Source: Tieghemiomyces parasiticus (Eukaryota; Kickxellomycota; Dimargaritomycetes; Dimargaritales; Dimargaritaceae). Taken from it: a DNA stretch of 51,459 nucleotides. Made by a program: the position numbers and the translations under genes. The notes under the pieces are model-generated. The model ran no database searches. It saw only the letters and a list, made by a program, of their open reading frames with translations, and had not been told where the DNA came from. Positions 38,773-49,165 of the stretch are shown here, piece by piece. Position 1 is the stretch's first letter, and each line of letters begins with the position of its first letter. Where the stretch lies: positions 1 to 51,459 of the forward strand of contig JANBPT010000244.1 of NCBI GenBank assembly GCA_027575765.1, in the 5' to 3' direction.

Positions 38773-41408
38773 CTACTCACAGTACTTGCGGATATTCCGT
38801 GATAAGTAGTTGGCCACAATGGCTTGGTCATTGGCGTAGTACTTGGCCAAATTTTTGATGGGTTTGGGGTCGAGGTCAATCAGATGTACGGTATAAAATA
38901 CCCGGGTACCCGTTGTTGTCTCGTCTGGGTTGGGCTCAGCTTCCAGGTAGCCACGATCATTCCATCGTACCTTTAAGAAACCCGTCCGACCGACTTCCGT
39001 CTCGTCGAGGGTCGGCGCTGGTACGGTTCGGTGGCTTGCCGGGTTGACCCACAGCGAGATAAAGACGGAACAGTCTTTTAGCGTGGCCGAGATGAGGTGC
39101 TTTAGCACGGCATGGCGTAGCTCTCGGGTGGTGCGGGGCAGGGAGGGGCGGGTTTCCGGGTCAATGGTGGCTAGAACCTCGGCCCATTCCTCGGCAGTTG
39201 GTGGGTCGAGGAGGTTGTTGACGGCCGGTTTGGTCCCGTCGTCTCGACTGCGAAAGTCACTCAACAAGGCCACTAGGCCTTCGACATCCCAAGTGTCCAG
39301 GTACTGTTGCCACCGGCTGAGTCTTTGCAGTACCGGCTCTTGCTGAAGGATGGTAATCAGGAGAGGCGTCAATAGCGTATCTAGAATACTGGAGCTGATT
39401 GGAGCGGGTAGGTCGGGTTGTGGTGTCAGGGTCCCAAAGAGGAGGCGGTGGTGGCCAATTGTAAATGCGAGGAGCAATGCATTTTTTTTTTAACTGGCGA
39501 GCGAGCAGATACGGTGCTTCAGCCCACAAGGCCACGCACGGTTCGGCCCTCCCTCCTTGCTTACCTGGAAACTAATGTCGTATGCACCGGGATGATCCGC
39601 TCAAAGAACTGATGGACCAGGTCCTCCCATGCCTGATTACCGGGGGGGAGTTGGGCACGGAAAAAATTCATAATAGTTAAGTGTGAGTGGTATTATTATC
39701 AAAAGACTGGGGACATTAACCAGTGCTCAGTGTAGGCCGCCCCGTTCCTCACCCCCCCCCCACCATAACACTGGGTTGTACTTACCGACCGAGGCATGAC
39801 GGATCCGTCGCTCCGGAAGAGTAGCAGATTATTCCGGGGCTGCGTGTACAGGGCTTCGAAGGCACTTTCCATACGAGCCGGTGAACCGGAGTAAAGATCC
39901 ATCGGGCAGAAGCTTGATGGTGGGTCGGTAGACGAATCGACGTCGCGGTATTTCTTCATACAGAAGCGGCAGGTGGTACGCTTAACGGAGCGGGGCGAGA
40001 GCCACTGGGAAGTCGGCAAGAAGCCCCATTTAGGCTGCAAGACATGGGTTATTTCAAGAGGCGGTTGCGAGGGTAGCGGTGGTTATGGATAACTGTACAA
40101 GTACTGTGTACCGTTTTCGCCTGATTTATACCTCGCTGATTTTCTTCCGAGCTCGGTAGGTAAGATGGCCGATTGGTGTGCTATAAGGGGTAACCTTACC
40201 TTGATCTCGACCGAGAACGTGGCAGGGCCCGGGGAGAAGTCGCTGTGGGCGGCACCGCTGTACGGGTGCCCGGTTAGGTCTACGGTGATGACCACATGTT
40301 CCTGGCGTGTGTCAATGCACTTGTGCCAGCGAGCTTCCGGCCTGTCGGACTGGATACGGCGGTCAAGTGCCGTCAGAAACGAGGGCGTGACCGGCAGTAG
40401 ATGCTATGGGCCGGTGGAGGTGATGGGTAGGTCGTAGCTCCCAGTGCGGGTTAATCTGACTGCTACGCAGTAGTGTAGAGTCCATAACGAGGGCATAGCC
40501 GGCCTTTGTGCGTGGAGGGTGAGTGGCGGAACCCCAGTCGGAATGCATGGCCACTTACCATAGGAACCATGTACTCGATACCCAGCAGCGGCGCGATTAC
40601 CTGGTGGATGTAATCCAGCTCCTCGGCGTAGCCTGGCGTGGTTCTAGGGGCCTTGGTTTTGCCGGGGGTCGTTCCGGTCTCGACGTCGCATTTGCGTATG
40701 CGGAGGGCTAACCCACGCTGATCGCCAAACCAAAGTTTGGAGCGACGGCGATAGCGGGTCGGGGTTCAGGCAAAGCAGGGGAGGGCAGCGTGCCACAGGC
40801 GGGAGTGTAAGTCAAGGCGAGAGGGGGGGTGGAAGTAAAGGGAGCCACGCGTTAACTTCCGTTCGATAGACGTGGAATCAAGGGGGGGGGGCAGAAAATA
40901 GACTGAAGTGTCACCCCGGTGCGTGGGAAATGTGCTGACTCGGCCTCCGCCCTTCACAGTTGCAGTGTGGATCCAGCCCAAAATACCAACCCGGCCACGA
41001 TTTTCAGGTCCGACTGAAACGTAGGGAAGCCCGGTCGGGTCACACTACCAATCATTTGGAAGAGCAGATGGGCGAGTCCGGGATGCAGCTGGCGGAAAAT
41101 CCGAAACGAGCGCCACGGCCAAGGGGGGTGATGGGAAACAAGCAGGTCGGTGGCGGGGGGAAATAAAGGTAGGAGCCGGGTTTGTCTGCTGCCGAGCCCA
41201 CCGGGCCTAGAGCAGCAGCAGTAGTAAAATGCCGCATCCAAATATGGAGCATGGCGGGACGGGATTGACTTACGCAGCGGGGGTCACCGCTGGTCGACGT
41301 GAGTATGATGTTGGCGTTGCCCTCGTTCTTGTAGCGCCACAGCTCGGGGGCCAGGCAGGTGGCTGGCAGCGGCAGCCGTGCCTGGAAGGCGGCGACACTG
41401 TCGAGCAT
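38773..41408 (-). CDS. IPK1: Inositol-pentakisphosphate 2-kinase
   Basis: Phosphorylates the 2-position of IP5 to make IP6 (phytate), the cofactor of Gle1/Dbp5 mRNA export. Confident exons: 41408-41274, 40717-40559, 40503 to about 40467, about 40333 (or 40403)-40200, 40034-39786, 39632-39565 and 39394-38773. Motifs in order: WRYKNEGNANIIL, LALRIRKC, VIAPLLGIEYMVPM, GYALVMDSTLL, VEIKPKWGFLP (split across an intron), CRFCMKKY, SFCPMDLYSG, NNLLLFRSDGS, and the C-terminal DLDPKPIKNLAKYY...VANY. The last is the family's metal-binding/substrate block. All but one junction keep frame with GT..AG ends. Between 40467 and 40333 the donor is poor (GTAGCA) and I give two alternatives, so about 467 residues is approximate. 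The first intron is long, 556 nt. Confidence 0.88.
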
Positions 41409-42663
41409 GCTTGGCTTGAGAGGTGGGGGAAAGGCAATTCGGCGCGAATTCTACCGCGCTGCCAAGTCCGGGCCGTCGTAGAGTGGCCTCAAGGGCAAGA
41501 GGAGAGGGGTAGGTGCGCCTACTACAGCGAGAACCGTAAGGACCGGGGCGTACAGTAAGCTGTAGACGTAGCAATACGGGCAGTCTGCGGCCAGAATGGC
41601 GGAGCGCAACCTTGACCAACAGCCGAACGGAATGAAGCGGGGGGGGGAGGGCAGGTGAAATGAGGCCGTGAATGGGAAGGGAGGGGAAAGCCGGCTACCC
41701 AGTCGTCAATTGATATAGAGGTGTCGCAGTGAGTCCAACCACGGTAAGCGGGTGCCCAATAAGGGGAGTCTGTCTATGCGTAGGCCGAAGCGTTAGGCCA
41801 GGGAGGAACTGGCCTGGCGTGAGAGCCAATTAGGTTGACGGTGACAACCTCGCAATGAAAGGGAGACAAAAACACCTAGCCCAGTAGAGAGAATGTTACT
41901 GGCAAAGAAGGGGAAGTGGCGGCGGAGGGGGGAGTGCAGTCGGCAGGGCCTGTGGGTATAGCCGAGTTTATAAGTAAACGGGGGGGGGGGGCGGCGAGCC
42001 AGCTGCGGGGACCACGAGTGGAAACAATACAGCACGACGCTGGCAGGGGACGAGCCAGCTGGTGGACTGGGGGTGGTACAGCGCGCGGCGTAGGGTAAAA
42101 CGTGTTCAACGCAACACCCGGAAGAGAATGGGTGGCGAGGTAGCGCACACAGCGAGCCATCCAGCGGGCGGAGACGAGAGAAGGGGGGAGGCATTGGCGC
42201 CACGATATGGGCGACAATGGCTTGGCTGACCCAGCGCCGAGGTGTATCATATGCGTGCACGCCGTCCGCATGCGCTGTCGCATGACTAGACAACTTCTTC
42301 CCCAACCGCGGTGGTGGTGAGGGCGGAATTACAACGTGCCAGTTTTACAAGTCCTCTAGACTTTGCCTGGGGCAGTGCCATGACCACGCTAGCACGTCCA
42401 CGGTGGGGCGGCCCGCAGCCCGGGGTTGGACCACCGACGGTGAACTAAAGGCCGGTTCACCTAAGACTCTCCGGGGTTGCTGGTGGTTGCATTATTTTGT
42501 ATGTTAAAAAAGGTGCTGGTCATCATCCAGAGCTGCGTGCCAACTGGACCGGCATCTAAAGTCTAGTGATGAGGTTCAGTCTCACAGGATCCGATTTTCA
42601 ACTAAATTTTATTGCTGCTCTACATAATCACCGCAGCCGAGGGAATTAATCGGGTTCCGAGAT
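41409..42663. other. IPK1 upstream region and MGST3 3' region
   Basis: The 1.25-kb gap between the IPK1 start and the MGST3 end. An AATAAA on the minus strand at 42613-42608 lies about 50 bases past the MGST3 stop and is probably its polyadenylation signal. Minus-strand frames of 135-170 codons at 41793-42305 are His/Pro/Ser-rich and overlap each other, so I do not call genes. Confidence 0.5.
42608..42613 (-). terminator. Candidate polyadenylation signal of the MGST3-like gene
   Basis: AATAAA on the minus strand about 50 bases downstream of the MGST3-like stop at 42664, in a locally AT-rich patch. Confidence 0.5.
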
Positions 42664-43116
42664 TTACAGATAACCCAGGAGCTGAAGGGCGCCGTAGCCG
42701 GCGGCACCGATCATGCCAACGTTGCTGAGAAGGACGATCATGAACCCAGGGGCACGAGCCTGGGGGTTGCCGCCGACGTAGCCACGGGCATACAGGAAGC
42801 GGCCAAAGAGGTAGGAGAGGCCCAGGGCGCCGGCGACACGGGGGAAGAACAATCCGGCGAGGAGCACACTGGACTGGGCAAGGCTGATCATTTCGACGTA
42901 GTTAAGGTGGCAGCGCTGGATGACGTTAAATTTTTCCCAGTCCTCGTCGCTCAGCTTGCTGGCGTGACGACCAGCACCGCAATCCGGGTGGGGGACCTTG
43001 TACTTCTTGCGGGCAGCGGCCACAGAGCCGCCCGTCACAAAGCACTGTACGCCCATGGCGAGAGAGGCGAGCACGCTCCAGCCGAAGTTGGGGTCGATGG
43101 TCAGAACGGTAGGCAT
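42664..43116 (-). CDS. MGST3-type MAPEG protein
   Basis: A 150-residue, four-TM protein of the MAPEG family, closest in layout to microsomal glutathione S-transferase 3, with glutathione transferase and peroxidase activity on lipid hydroperoxides in the ER. Visible blocks are GWSVLASLAMGVQCFVTGGSVAAARKKYKVPHPD (TM1 and the basic loop), EKFNVIQRCHLNYVEMISLAQSSVL (the conserved FN..QR.H.N..E signature with the catalytic-site Arg and Asn), LFFPRVAGALGLSYLFGRFLYARGY and a final hydrophobic segment. The intronless frame starts at ATG 43116, with a TATA box and CCAAT element upstream. Confidence 0.93.
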   Translation of the reverse strand: MPTVLTIDPNFGWSVLASLAMGVQCFVTGGSVAAARKKYKVPHPDCGAGRHASKLSDEDWEKFNVIQRCHLNYVEMISLAQSSVLLAGLFFPRVAGALGLSYLFGRFLYARGYVGGNPQARAPGFMIVLLSNVGMIGAAGYGALQLLGYL

Positions 43117-43327
43117 GGTGACGGGGTGAGGTTGGTGAGAGACCCGAGGCGGTGAAATAATGAGGGAGGTGCGTTGTAAACCGTGAGCTGGAGGAGCAGC
43201 GAGGGGATAGAGGAGAGCAAGAAAGGCAGGAGAGTGCGGCAGCGGGTAGGTCTGGTCCGAAAGTCACTTCATTAGCAGTATGGCTTGTGTATGGTACAGA
43301 GAAAGCGGATGGAGAGCGCCGGCCACG

Positions 43328-43334
43328 TTTTATA
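43328..43334 (-). promoter_or_regulatory. Candidate TATA box of the MGST3-like gene
   Basis: TATAAAA on the minus strand, about 212 bases upstream of the ATG at 43116. A CCAAT pentamer on the same strand at 43391-43387 lies about 55 bases further up, a classical promoter arrangement. Confidence 0.45.
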
Positions 43335-44391
43335 GCAGTCGGGCGGAAATAGGCTGGGGGGTGGCAGGCGCAAACTCAAGCCTCTGATTGGTGGGAATAG
43401 CTCGGTGGATCCCTATATTCAGGAGCCAGAATACGGCTGGCTGAGGAGGTGACATTTCATGGGTCGCTGAAGCCCCCGGGGGGGGAAAGAGATTACGTCA
43501 AGCGGGCTAGAAACGAGTGGCCTTACCTCCTCCTAACTCGCCCAGCCAAGCCGCACGGGTAGTGGCGCAGGGTGCGTTACTGCGCACCGCAGCAGCCTGC
43601 CAGACACCAAAGCCCTTCGCTCCGAGAATAAACCATCCGATCCATCCGCTCGTTGGATGTCCACGCAGTCGAAGGAGACCTGGCTGGGTACGTAAGCTTT
43701 GAGGGCGACTAGCCTGTCTATATGCCAAACGCCAGAATACGGGGACCCGATACCACTTTGGTACCTGCCCCCAAAATCGTATGCCCCCGGGCAATGTACG
43801 TGCTGCTGACTAATCCACTGCCATATAGAGTCTGCCGACTGCCAGCCGCCAATCGGCCTTCCGCTTCCCACATCTTCCTCATACGGAGCCAGTGGCCGGC
43901 TGTCGGATTGGCTTGTGTCGCGGCGGCTGGCCAGCCGTGTTGGTCTCCCTGGCGGCTTGTAGTCGGCCACGTCACAGTCGAACGGGACAGTAGCCGGCTC
44001 GACGAAAACCTTCCTGTGTCTCCCAACATTGTAAACGCTAGCAGTGCGGGTCTTTCAGACAGAGGTCAGTAAATCACCCTGCCCTGGCGAACCCAGCTTG
44101 TTAGTCGAGAGAAAGAGAGCCCGTTCGGAGGGACCACGGACAGATGGCACCCTACCCTCCCGAGCTGGTCTGAGTATGTCCACGGATAGAATTAGCTGCC
44201 ACCCTGTGGATCTGCCATCCCCAGGTCAGAACCATAAGGCTGAAGTGATCGTTCCTCCTGGCTGGGTCCCCGTGTCTAGCCGTGCCCTCGGTGGCCGCAA
44301 ATAGCCACAGCAAGCCAGCATGGGGGTGGGGGACGGGCATACTCACTAGATCCCCTGGCTCCCCCTGCCACCGCAATGCTTCCCCGCAGAG

Positions 44392-44408
44392 ATATATATA
44401 TATATATA
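44392..44408. repeat. (AT)n microsatellite
   Basis: Seventeen bases of alternating A and T followed by ACCATGGT, a small palindrome. Simple repeat in the MGST3/kelch intergenic region. Confidence 0.8.
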
Positions 44409-44812
44409 ACCATGGTTACCGTGTATGGCGACGGTCGGCGATCACTAGACTTCCCCTGCACGTCTCCCTCCTTTCCTCGGCCCAACAAAAAGTCTACACC
44501 GGCCATGCCGCCTTCGACCCTCACCGGCCACTCGTCCCAATGCCCCACATCTCCTCAAAGTAGTCCATACCATCCGGCCACAGGCCCAGTAAATAGGGGG
44601 GGAGGGCTCACAGTGGCATATATGCTTGTACACTCACTCGGCTCATCACTATGCTTGGTAAAGAAATGGCAGGCGCTGATATGGCGGATAGTCAATGATC
44701 AGACGTGCGATTCCAGTAGGCCGGCTGTTTTCCAAAGAGGGCGCTGGTCCTAGCGTGGGTTATCTGATTGGCCAGTTAGCCCCATCTACGCTCGGAATTA
44801 ACTCTGGGACCT

Positions 44813-44840
44813 GGACCATGAGCACTCCGGCTCATGGTCC
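44813..44840. repeat. Perfect 11-bp inverted repeat
   Basis: GGACCATGAGC, a six-base spacer (actccg), then GCTCATGGTCC: an exact 11-bp stem with a 6-nt loop, followed by a T run within 10 bases. It lies between genes. It could be a protein-binding palindrome, the end of a small element, or an RNA hairpin. Confidence 0.75.
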
Positions 44841-46609
44841 TATCGTTTTTAAGGTTGCGAGCCTTCTTGATCCTAGCCGGGCGGTTTCCGTTCGGGAGTA
44901 CTGTGCCCGGACTCCGTGGTCGCACTGCCTCAGCATGTCTCTCAGCGGAACTCGTCGCAGTTCACAAATCTAAATTCCGCCCTCCCATCCCTCTTTCCCA
45001 TTGCTCCCAAAGTGGTCATCTCTACCCGGAGCTAGTTACCAACCGCAGGTTCTTACGTTGCTTTCTCTCACCCAATTGGTTTCGCAATTCAACCCTTCAA
45101 CGCTCCTGATATAACCTCTACTTTCTAAACCTGCGGGCGCTCTTCGTTGCTTCTGCCGTGAACAGCTTTGTCCCCACATCCCAACCTGCACTGTCTGTCC
45201 AATTGTGCTCCTTCGAATTGTCGCTGCATTAGACAGTGCTACGGTAAGTCACGGCCCTAAATAGTCGCAGTAGTAGTAAAGCCACTTCGGTTATGTACAA
45301 TTTCAGTAGTATTTGCCCCCCCTTTTTTAACATATTCCCAATCAGCTGGAGCTGGTAGCCTCCAGCTAGGGCTCAAAATGTTGGAGGGCACCTCGTCCCC
45401 ACTTGGAGGGGATGAAGGGGCTATGGCTGCGGAGAGCTGTGAGCATATACACACCACCCTTGACTTTTCACCGGCCGCACCTGGCGGCTGTATGCCGGCA
45501 GTAGTGAATGAGGCATCGCCTGGCAGGCCTGATTGGGGTTGGTGGCGTCCTTCCTCCCCTTCGCATGAACATCCCCTCTCGGCTCCAGCATTATCCCCTG
45601 AGAACGAGCCGTACAGCCCCCCCCCTGGCCTACCGACCTTCACTGTCGTCCCTCCTCTCCACCGAATCCGTTTTGCCGCTTTGGGCGCAATTATTTTTTA
45701 TTGCATAGGCCGGGTCCTCCGATCCTTCTCGCTGACCCTCATCCTTTCGCCTTGGTATAATTCAACCCCTTGCTGGCTCCTTTTCATATCCAGCCATTGC
45801 CTGAGGTTGTGGTGACCCTTCTTCCTTCCAGCCACTCCCACCGGAGCTTTACGTTTACCTTCAATGTCAATCGTCTCCTGCCCAATGGACACCTGATAAC
45901 CTCGCTCGCTATTAATAACTTTTTTTTATATTTCGACTCCGACCGCTATTGTCTGCTCACGGCCAAACCTGCATACCACCCGCTTCCCTCCTTCTCCGCA
46001 CGTTCGACCCCACTGTGCCTGATGTACATGCCAACCAACCTCTAATTATCTCCGTAGCGCTCCTCTGCCCTTATCCGCCCGCTATCGTATTTTTCGTCAC
46101 ACCGCCAATCTCGGACAACTTAACCCAACAGCCCCAGAACACAGCACACGCCATTGATGCGACTTGGCATCGCCTCCCCCGGCTTCTCCTGCCAACCCAT
46201 TGGCGCCACTACCGCCCTATCCTGTCTAGCGTCATTCCGGTGCCCTCAACCGGGACCGCCTGCCCTCCCTCGCCCACGCGCCTCCTTCCCTCGTCACCCG
46301 TCGCCGCCTCCTCCACCACCTACTTACTCTGCCCTGCTCCACTGTCGCCGACGGTCTGTCGGCTGACCCTATCGGTGCTACGATTCCGTGTCGATCCACA
46401 CTGCGCTAAGCCCTTGATGTCACCCTACTCCCCATTAACCAGCGCGCTCATACCTACCTCCGCCTGACCCCTCCGACCGCAACTGCCACAATATCTATTT
46501 CACCCTCTGTACTTGTGCACCCGGACCGCCCAACCTTGTCTCGAATCGCCGCCACCACAGTCTACCCTTTCTATACTCTCCTTCACGCTCTTCGTACACT
46601 TTTTACCTC

Positions 46610-49165
46610 ATGTTACCGTCGCTCTTCGCCCTCGCCTTACTGGGCTCTCCACTCGCCTGGGCGGGCGGCACACTCGGGCCCACTACCCAGCCCAAGTGGC
46701 GAGCCCTTCACTGTGCCGCCCTGGCCGGCTCGTCCCCGGCCTACATCCTAATACACGGCGGTATCACCGACGCCGCCAGTTCCAATCCGCTCGACAGCCC
46801 AGGGTCTTCGTCGGTTCAGCTCTTTGACCTAGACCAGAAAAACTGGTACGCCCCGACCATCGAAAACTCGCCCGCCTCGGACGAAAAGTTGCACCCGTGC
46901 GCCACCAACGGGGATGCCTCCCAAGTCCTCATGTACGCCCCCATGTTGTCTGACAACGAGACCAGCCACCTCGAGATCCTTGACACGACGCACTGGTCTT
47001 GGGCCAACCCCACACCCAGCGGGCCTACTCCGGCCCCGCGACTGGGGTCCTCTCTGACCCGTGTTGGCAGCAATATGTTTCTCTATGCCGGTCAGCCCAT
47101 CGATGCGTCCGGCAATGTCGACTCGACCTCAATCCTGAATGACCTCAGCACGTTGGATACGGGCTCCCTCGGTTGGACCGCCCTGGCCAACGGTGCCGGT
47201 CTCATGCTTCACGCCGCGTGCTATATGGCGGCTACGAACGCCATGGTGGTGTTTGGCGGGGCCAGCCTTGCGGGCAAGCCGTACAGCAACGTCTGGACCT
47301 ACCAACTTGACGCCCAGACTTGGAATGTCAACCCCACCATCCAGAACTCAAACTCGGGGCCCAGTCCACGAGCCCTACACACCGCGGTCTGTCTCAGCGA
47401 CCAAATGTTGGTGTTTGGTGGTACCGACACCATCACCGGGACTCGCCCCGTAGATAGTACTGTCTGGTCCCTCACGGGCACTGTGGCGAACGGGCGGACC
47501 ACGTACGCCTGGGCGCAGGCTCCAATCTCTCCGGCTGACCAGTCCAAGGGCCCTTCAGCGCGATTCGGCCACTCAGCCGTTCTTCACGACAACAAGATGT
47601 ACGTCTACGGTGGCGTCGGGGCGGCCAACGACACCAACATGTACATATTGGATACGGAAGCGTGGAAATGGACCTCGGTCAGCGTCGGGCCCAATGGCAG
47701 CTCTGGCGACAAGGGCAACACGACCACTGTCTTGATCGCCTCCATCGTAAGCGGCGTGTTCGCCATTATCGCCATGGGTATCATTGCTGCTGTGGGTGTG
47801 CGCAACTGGCGCCGCCGTAAGGGTGCCCAAGTCCTAGACGACCGTTCTGGATCCGAGGCCGGTGATGGCAAGGGTGGAGATCCAGCCACCCCGCTGGGCC
47901 CGCTCGATGATAGTACCCGTGACCTTGACAAGGACCAGCTAGCTGATGGCGACAGCGCCCACGATCGGTCATACGAACCCCTGCCGTTTCACCAGCGCCC
48001 ATCAGAGCCTCGTTCGCCCCTCGACGGCCACCACCGTGTGTCTGCCGCCGACCTAGAGTTTCTGACCGGGGCCACGTCAGCCGCGGCGACGTCGGCGGTG
48101 GCTCCGGCTGGCCAGCGACCCGACTCGTACTACGGTCGTGACTATACCAGCGCCGCAGCCCGGGGCCACTCTGTAGCGCACCCGCCCATGGCAGCCGGTC
48201 GCCGGCCCCGCCTGCACAGCAATTCGGATGCCCGTAATCAGTGCACACGCCTATCCTACGCCCGCCAGCGCTCCGATTCACACTTCCGATCCATGGATGA
48301 TGATATGGACCAGCTGCAGTTTTCGTCGATGCTATCACTGGGCCCCGCCGACTCCCAGGCCTTCATGCCAGCGACCACTGTGGGACCTATCCGGTACATG
48401 CCGTCTCCGACACCTAGCGTTCACGGCCCTGATCCAATAGACTCGGGCCCGCGCAGGCTGTCTCTCATCAACCCGGACCGAGCGGTCCGGTCCAATTCGT
48501 TCTCCGAAGCTACGTCGCTGTCCTCGCGTCCGGCCTCCATTCGCCAGAACGCTGTGCCCATTGCTCACCCTATCACCCCGCCGGCCCCACCGCGTCTTAA
48601 TACCCTGTTTGCCAGTTTCCAGCCCGTGGTCGCTGCTCGCCATGGGGGCAGTTCGCCTACCAGTCCTAATCAGGAACGGCCACGCTCGTACCTCCAGGGA
48701 AATCGTATGTCATCGGCCGGCAGTGCCGCCGCTGCTGCGGGGGCCGCACTAGCCCTTTCTGACGACGAGGTTGACCGACCCCGGTCGGGTCTACGTTCGG
48801 GTGTTCTCCCGTACTCTCACACGGCCGATACTTTTGTGAGCCCGCTCGACAAGATTGCACGCCTCCAACTCGACCACGCACGGGTCGGCTCCTCCTCCCC
48901 CACCGGTGGGCCCACCCCAAATACCTCGGTACCCAGTACATCGACAGGGGAGTCGTTCCATTCGGATGATTTCTTTGGACAGGCCGGGTCACCACCCGGA
49001 AAGTCCGCGGCAGTAGCGGAGTCTCATGCCGCTGTTCCCGGTGGAATGGGGCCTACCCTGGCACAGTGGATGCATGCGCGTAGCGATAAGGTTGATGACC
49101 TGGAGGATGCTGACCGTAAGACGCTCGACCATGAGCCCCGCCACGGCTTGTTCCATGCGGGATAG
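46610..49165 (+). CDS. Kelch-repeat single-pass membrane protein
   Basis: An 851-residue frame with an N-terminal signal peptide (about residues 1-18, MLPSLFALALLGSPLAWAGG). Residues about 30-360 form a kelch-like beta-propeller: YILIHGGITD, SNMFLYAGQPID, AMVVFGGASLAGKPYSNVWTYQL, QMLVFGGTDTITGT and KMYVYGGVGAANDTNMYILD. Each propeller blade is marked by a 'vfGG' doublet followed by a W. A single TM helix lies at about 373-396 (IASIVSGVFAIIAMGIIAAVG), then basic NWRRRK, and a cytoplasmic tail of about 450 residues rich in Ser, Pro and Asp. The layout suggests a secretory-pathway or cell-surface protein with a signalling tail. Such kelch ectodomain proteins are common in early-diverging fungi, but function is unknown. 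No intron is needed. Confidence 0.85.
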   Translation: MLPSLFALALLGSPLAWAGGTLGPTTQPKWRALHCAALAGSSPAYILIHGGITDAASSNPLDSPGSSSVQLFDLDQKNWYAPTIENSPASDEKLHPCATNGDASQVLMYAPMLSDNETSHLEILDTTHWSWANPTPSGPTPAPRLGSSLTRVGSNMFLYAGQPIDASGNVDSTSILNDLSTLDTGSLGWTALANGAGLMLHAACYMAATNAMVVFGGASLAGKPYSNVWTYQLDAQTWNVNPTIQNSNSGPSPRALHTAVCLSDQMLVFGGTDTITGTRPVDSTVWSLTGTVANGRTTYAWAQAPISPADQSKGPSARFGHSAVLHDNKMYVYGGVGAANDTNMYILDTEAWKWTSVSVGPNGSSGDKGNTTTVLIASIVSGVFAIIAMGIIAAVGVRNWRRRKGAQVLDDRSGSEAGDGKGGDPATPLGPLDDSTRDLDKDQLADGDSAHDRSYEPLPFHQRPSEPRSPLDGHHRVSAADLEFLTGATSAAATSAVAPAGQRPDSYYGRDYTSAAARGHSVAHPPMAAGRRPRLHSNSDARNQCTRLSYARQRSDSHFRSMDDDMDQLQFSSMLSLGPADSQAFMPATTVGPIRYMPSPTPSVHGPDPIDSGPRRLSLINPDRAVRSNSFSEATSLSSRPASIRQNAVPIAHPITPPAPPRLNTLFASFQPVVAARHGGSSPTSPNQERPRSYLQGNRMSSAGSAAAAAGAALALSDDEVDRPRSGLRSGVLPYSHTADTFVSPLDKIARLQLDHARVGSSSPTGGPTPNTSVPSTSTGESFHSDDFFGQAGSPPGKSAAVAESHAAVPGGMGPTLAQWMHARSDKVDDLEDADRKTLDHEPRHGLFHAG

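Larger units (their letters stand above)
43117..46609. other. Divergent MGST3/kelch intergenic region
   Basis: Three and a half kilobases separate the divergent MGST3-like and kelch genes. The MGST3 side has a TATA box and a CCAAT element. The middle has an (AT)n repeat at 44392-44408 and an 11-bp perfect hairpin at 44813-44840. The last 1.5 kb before the kelch start is strongly C/T-rich on the + strand. Frames of 90-170 codons occur on both strands, with no recognised domain. Confidence 0.5.

Noticed and set aside
41793..42305. Minus-strand 170-codon frame
   Set aside because: Overlaps a second frame of similar length, lacks domains and lies beyond the IPK1 start. No splice signals link it to a gene.
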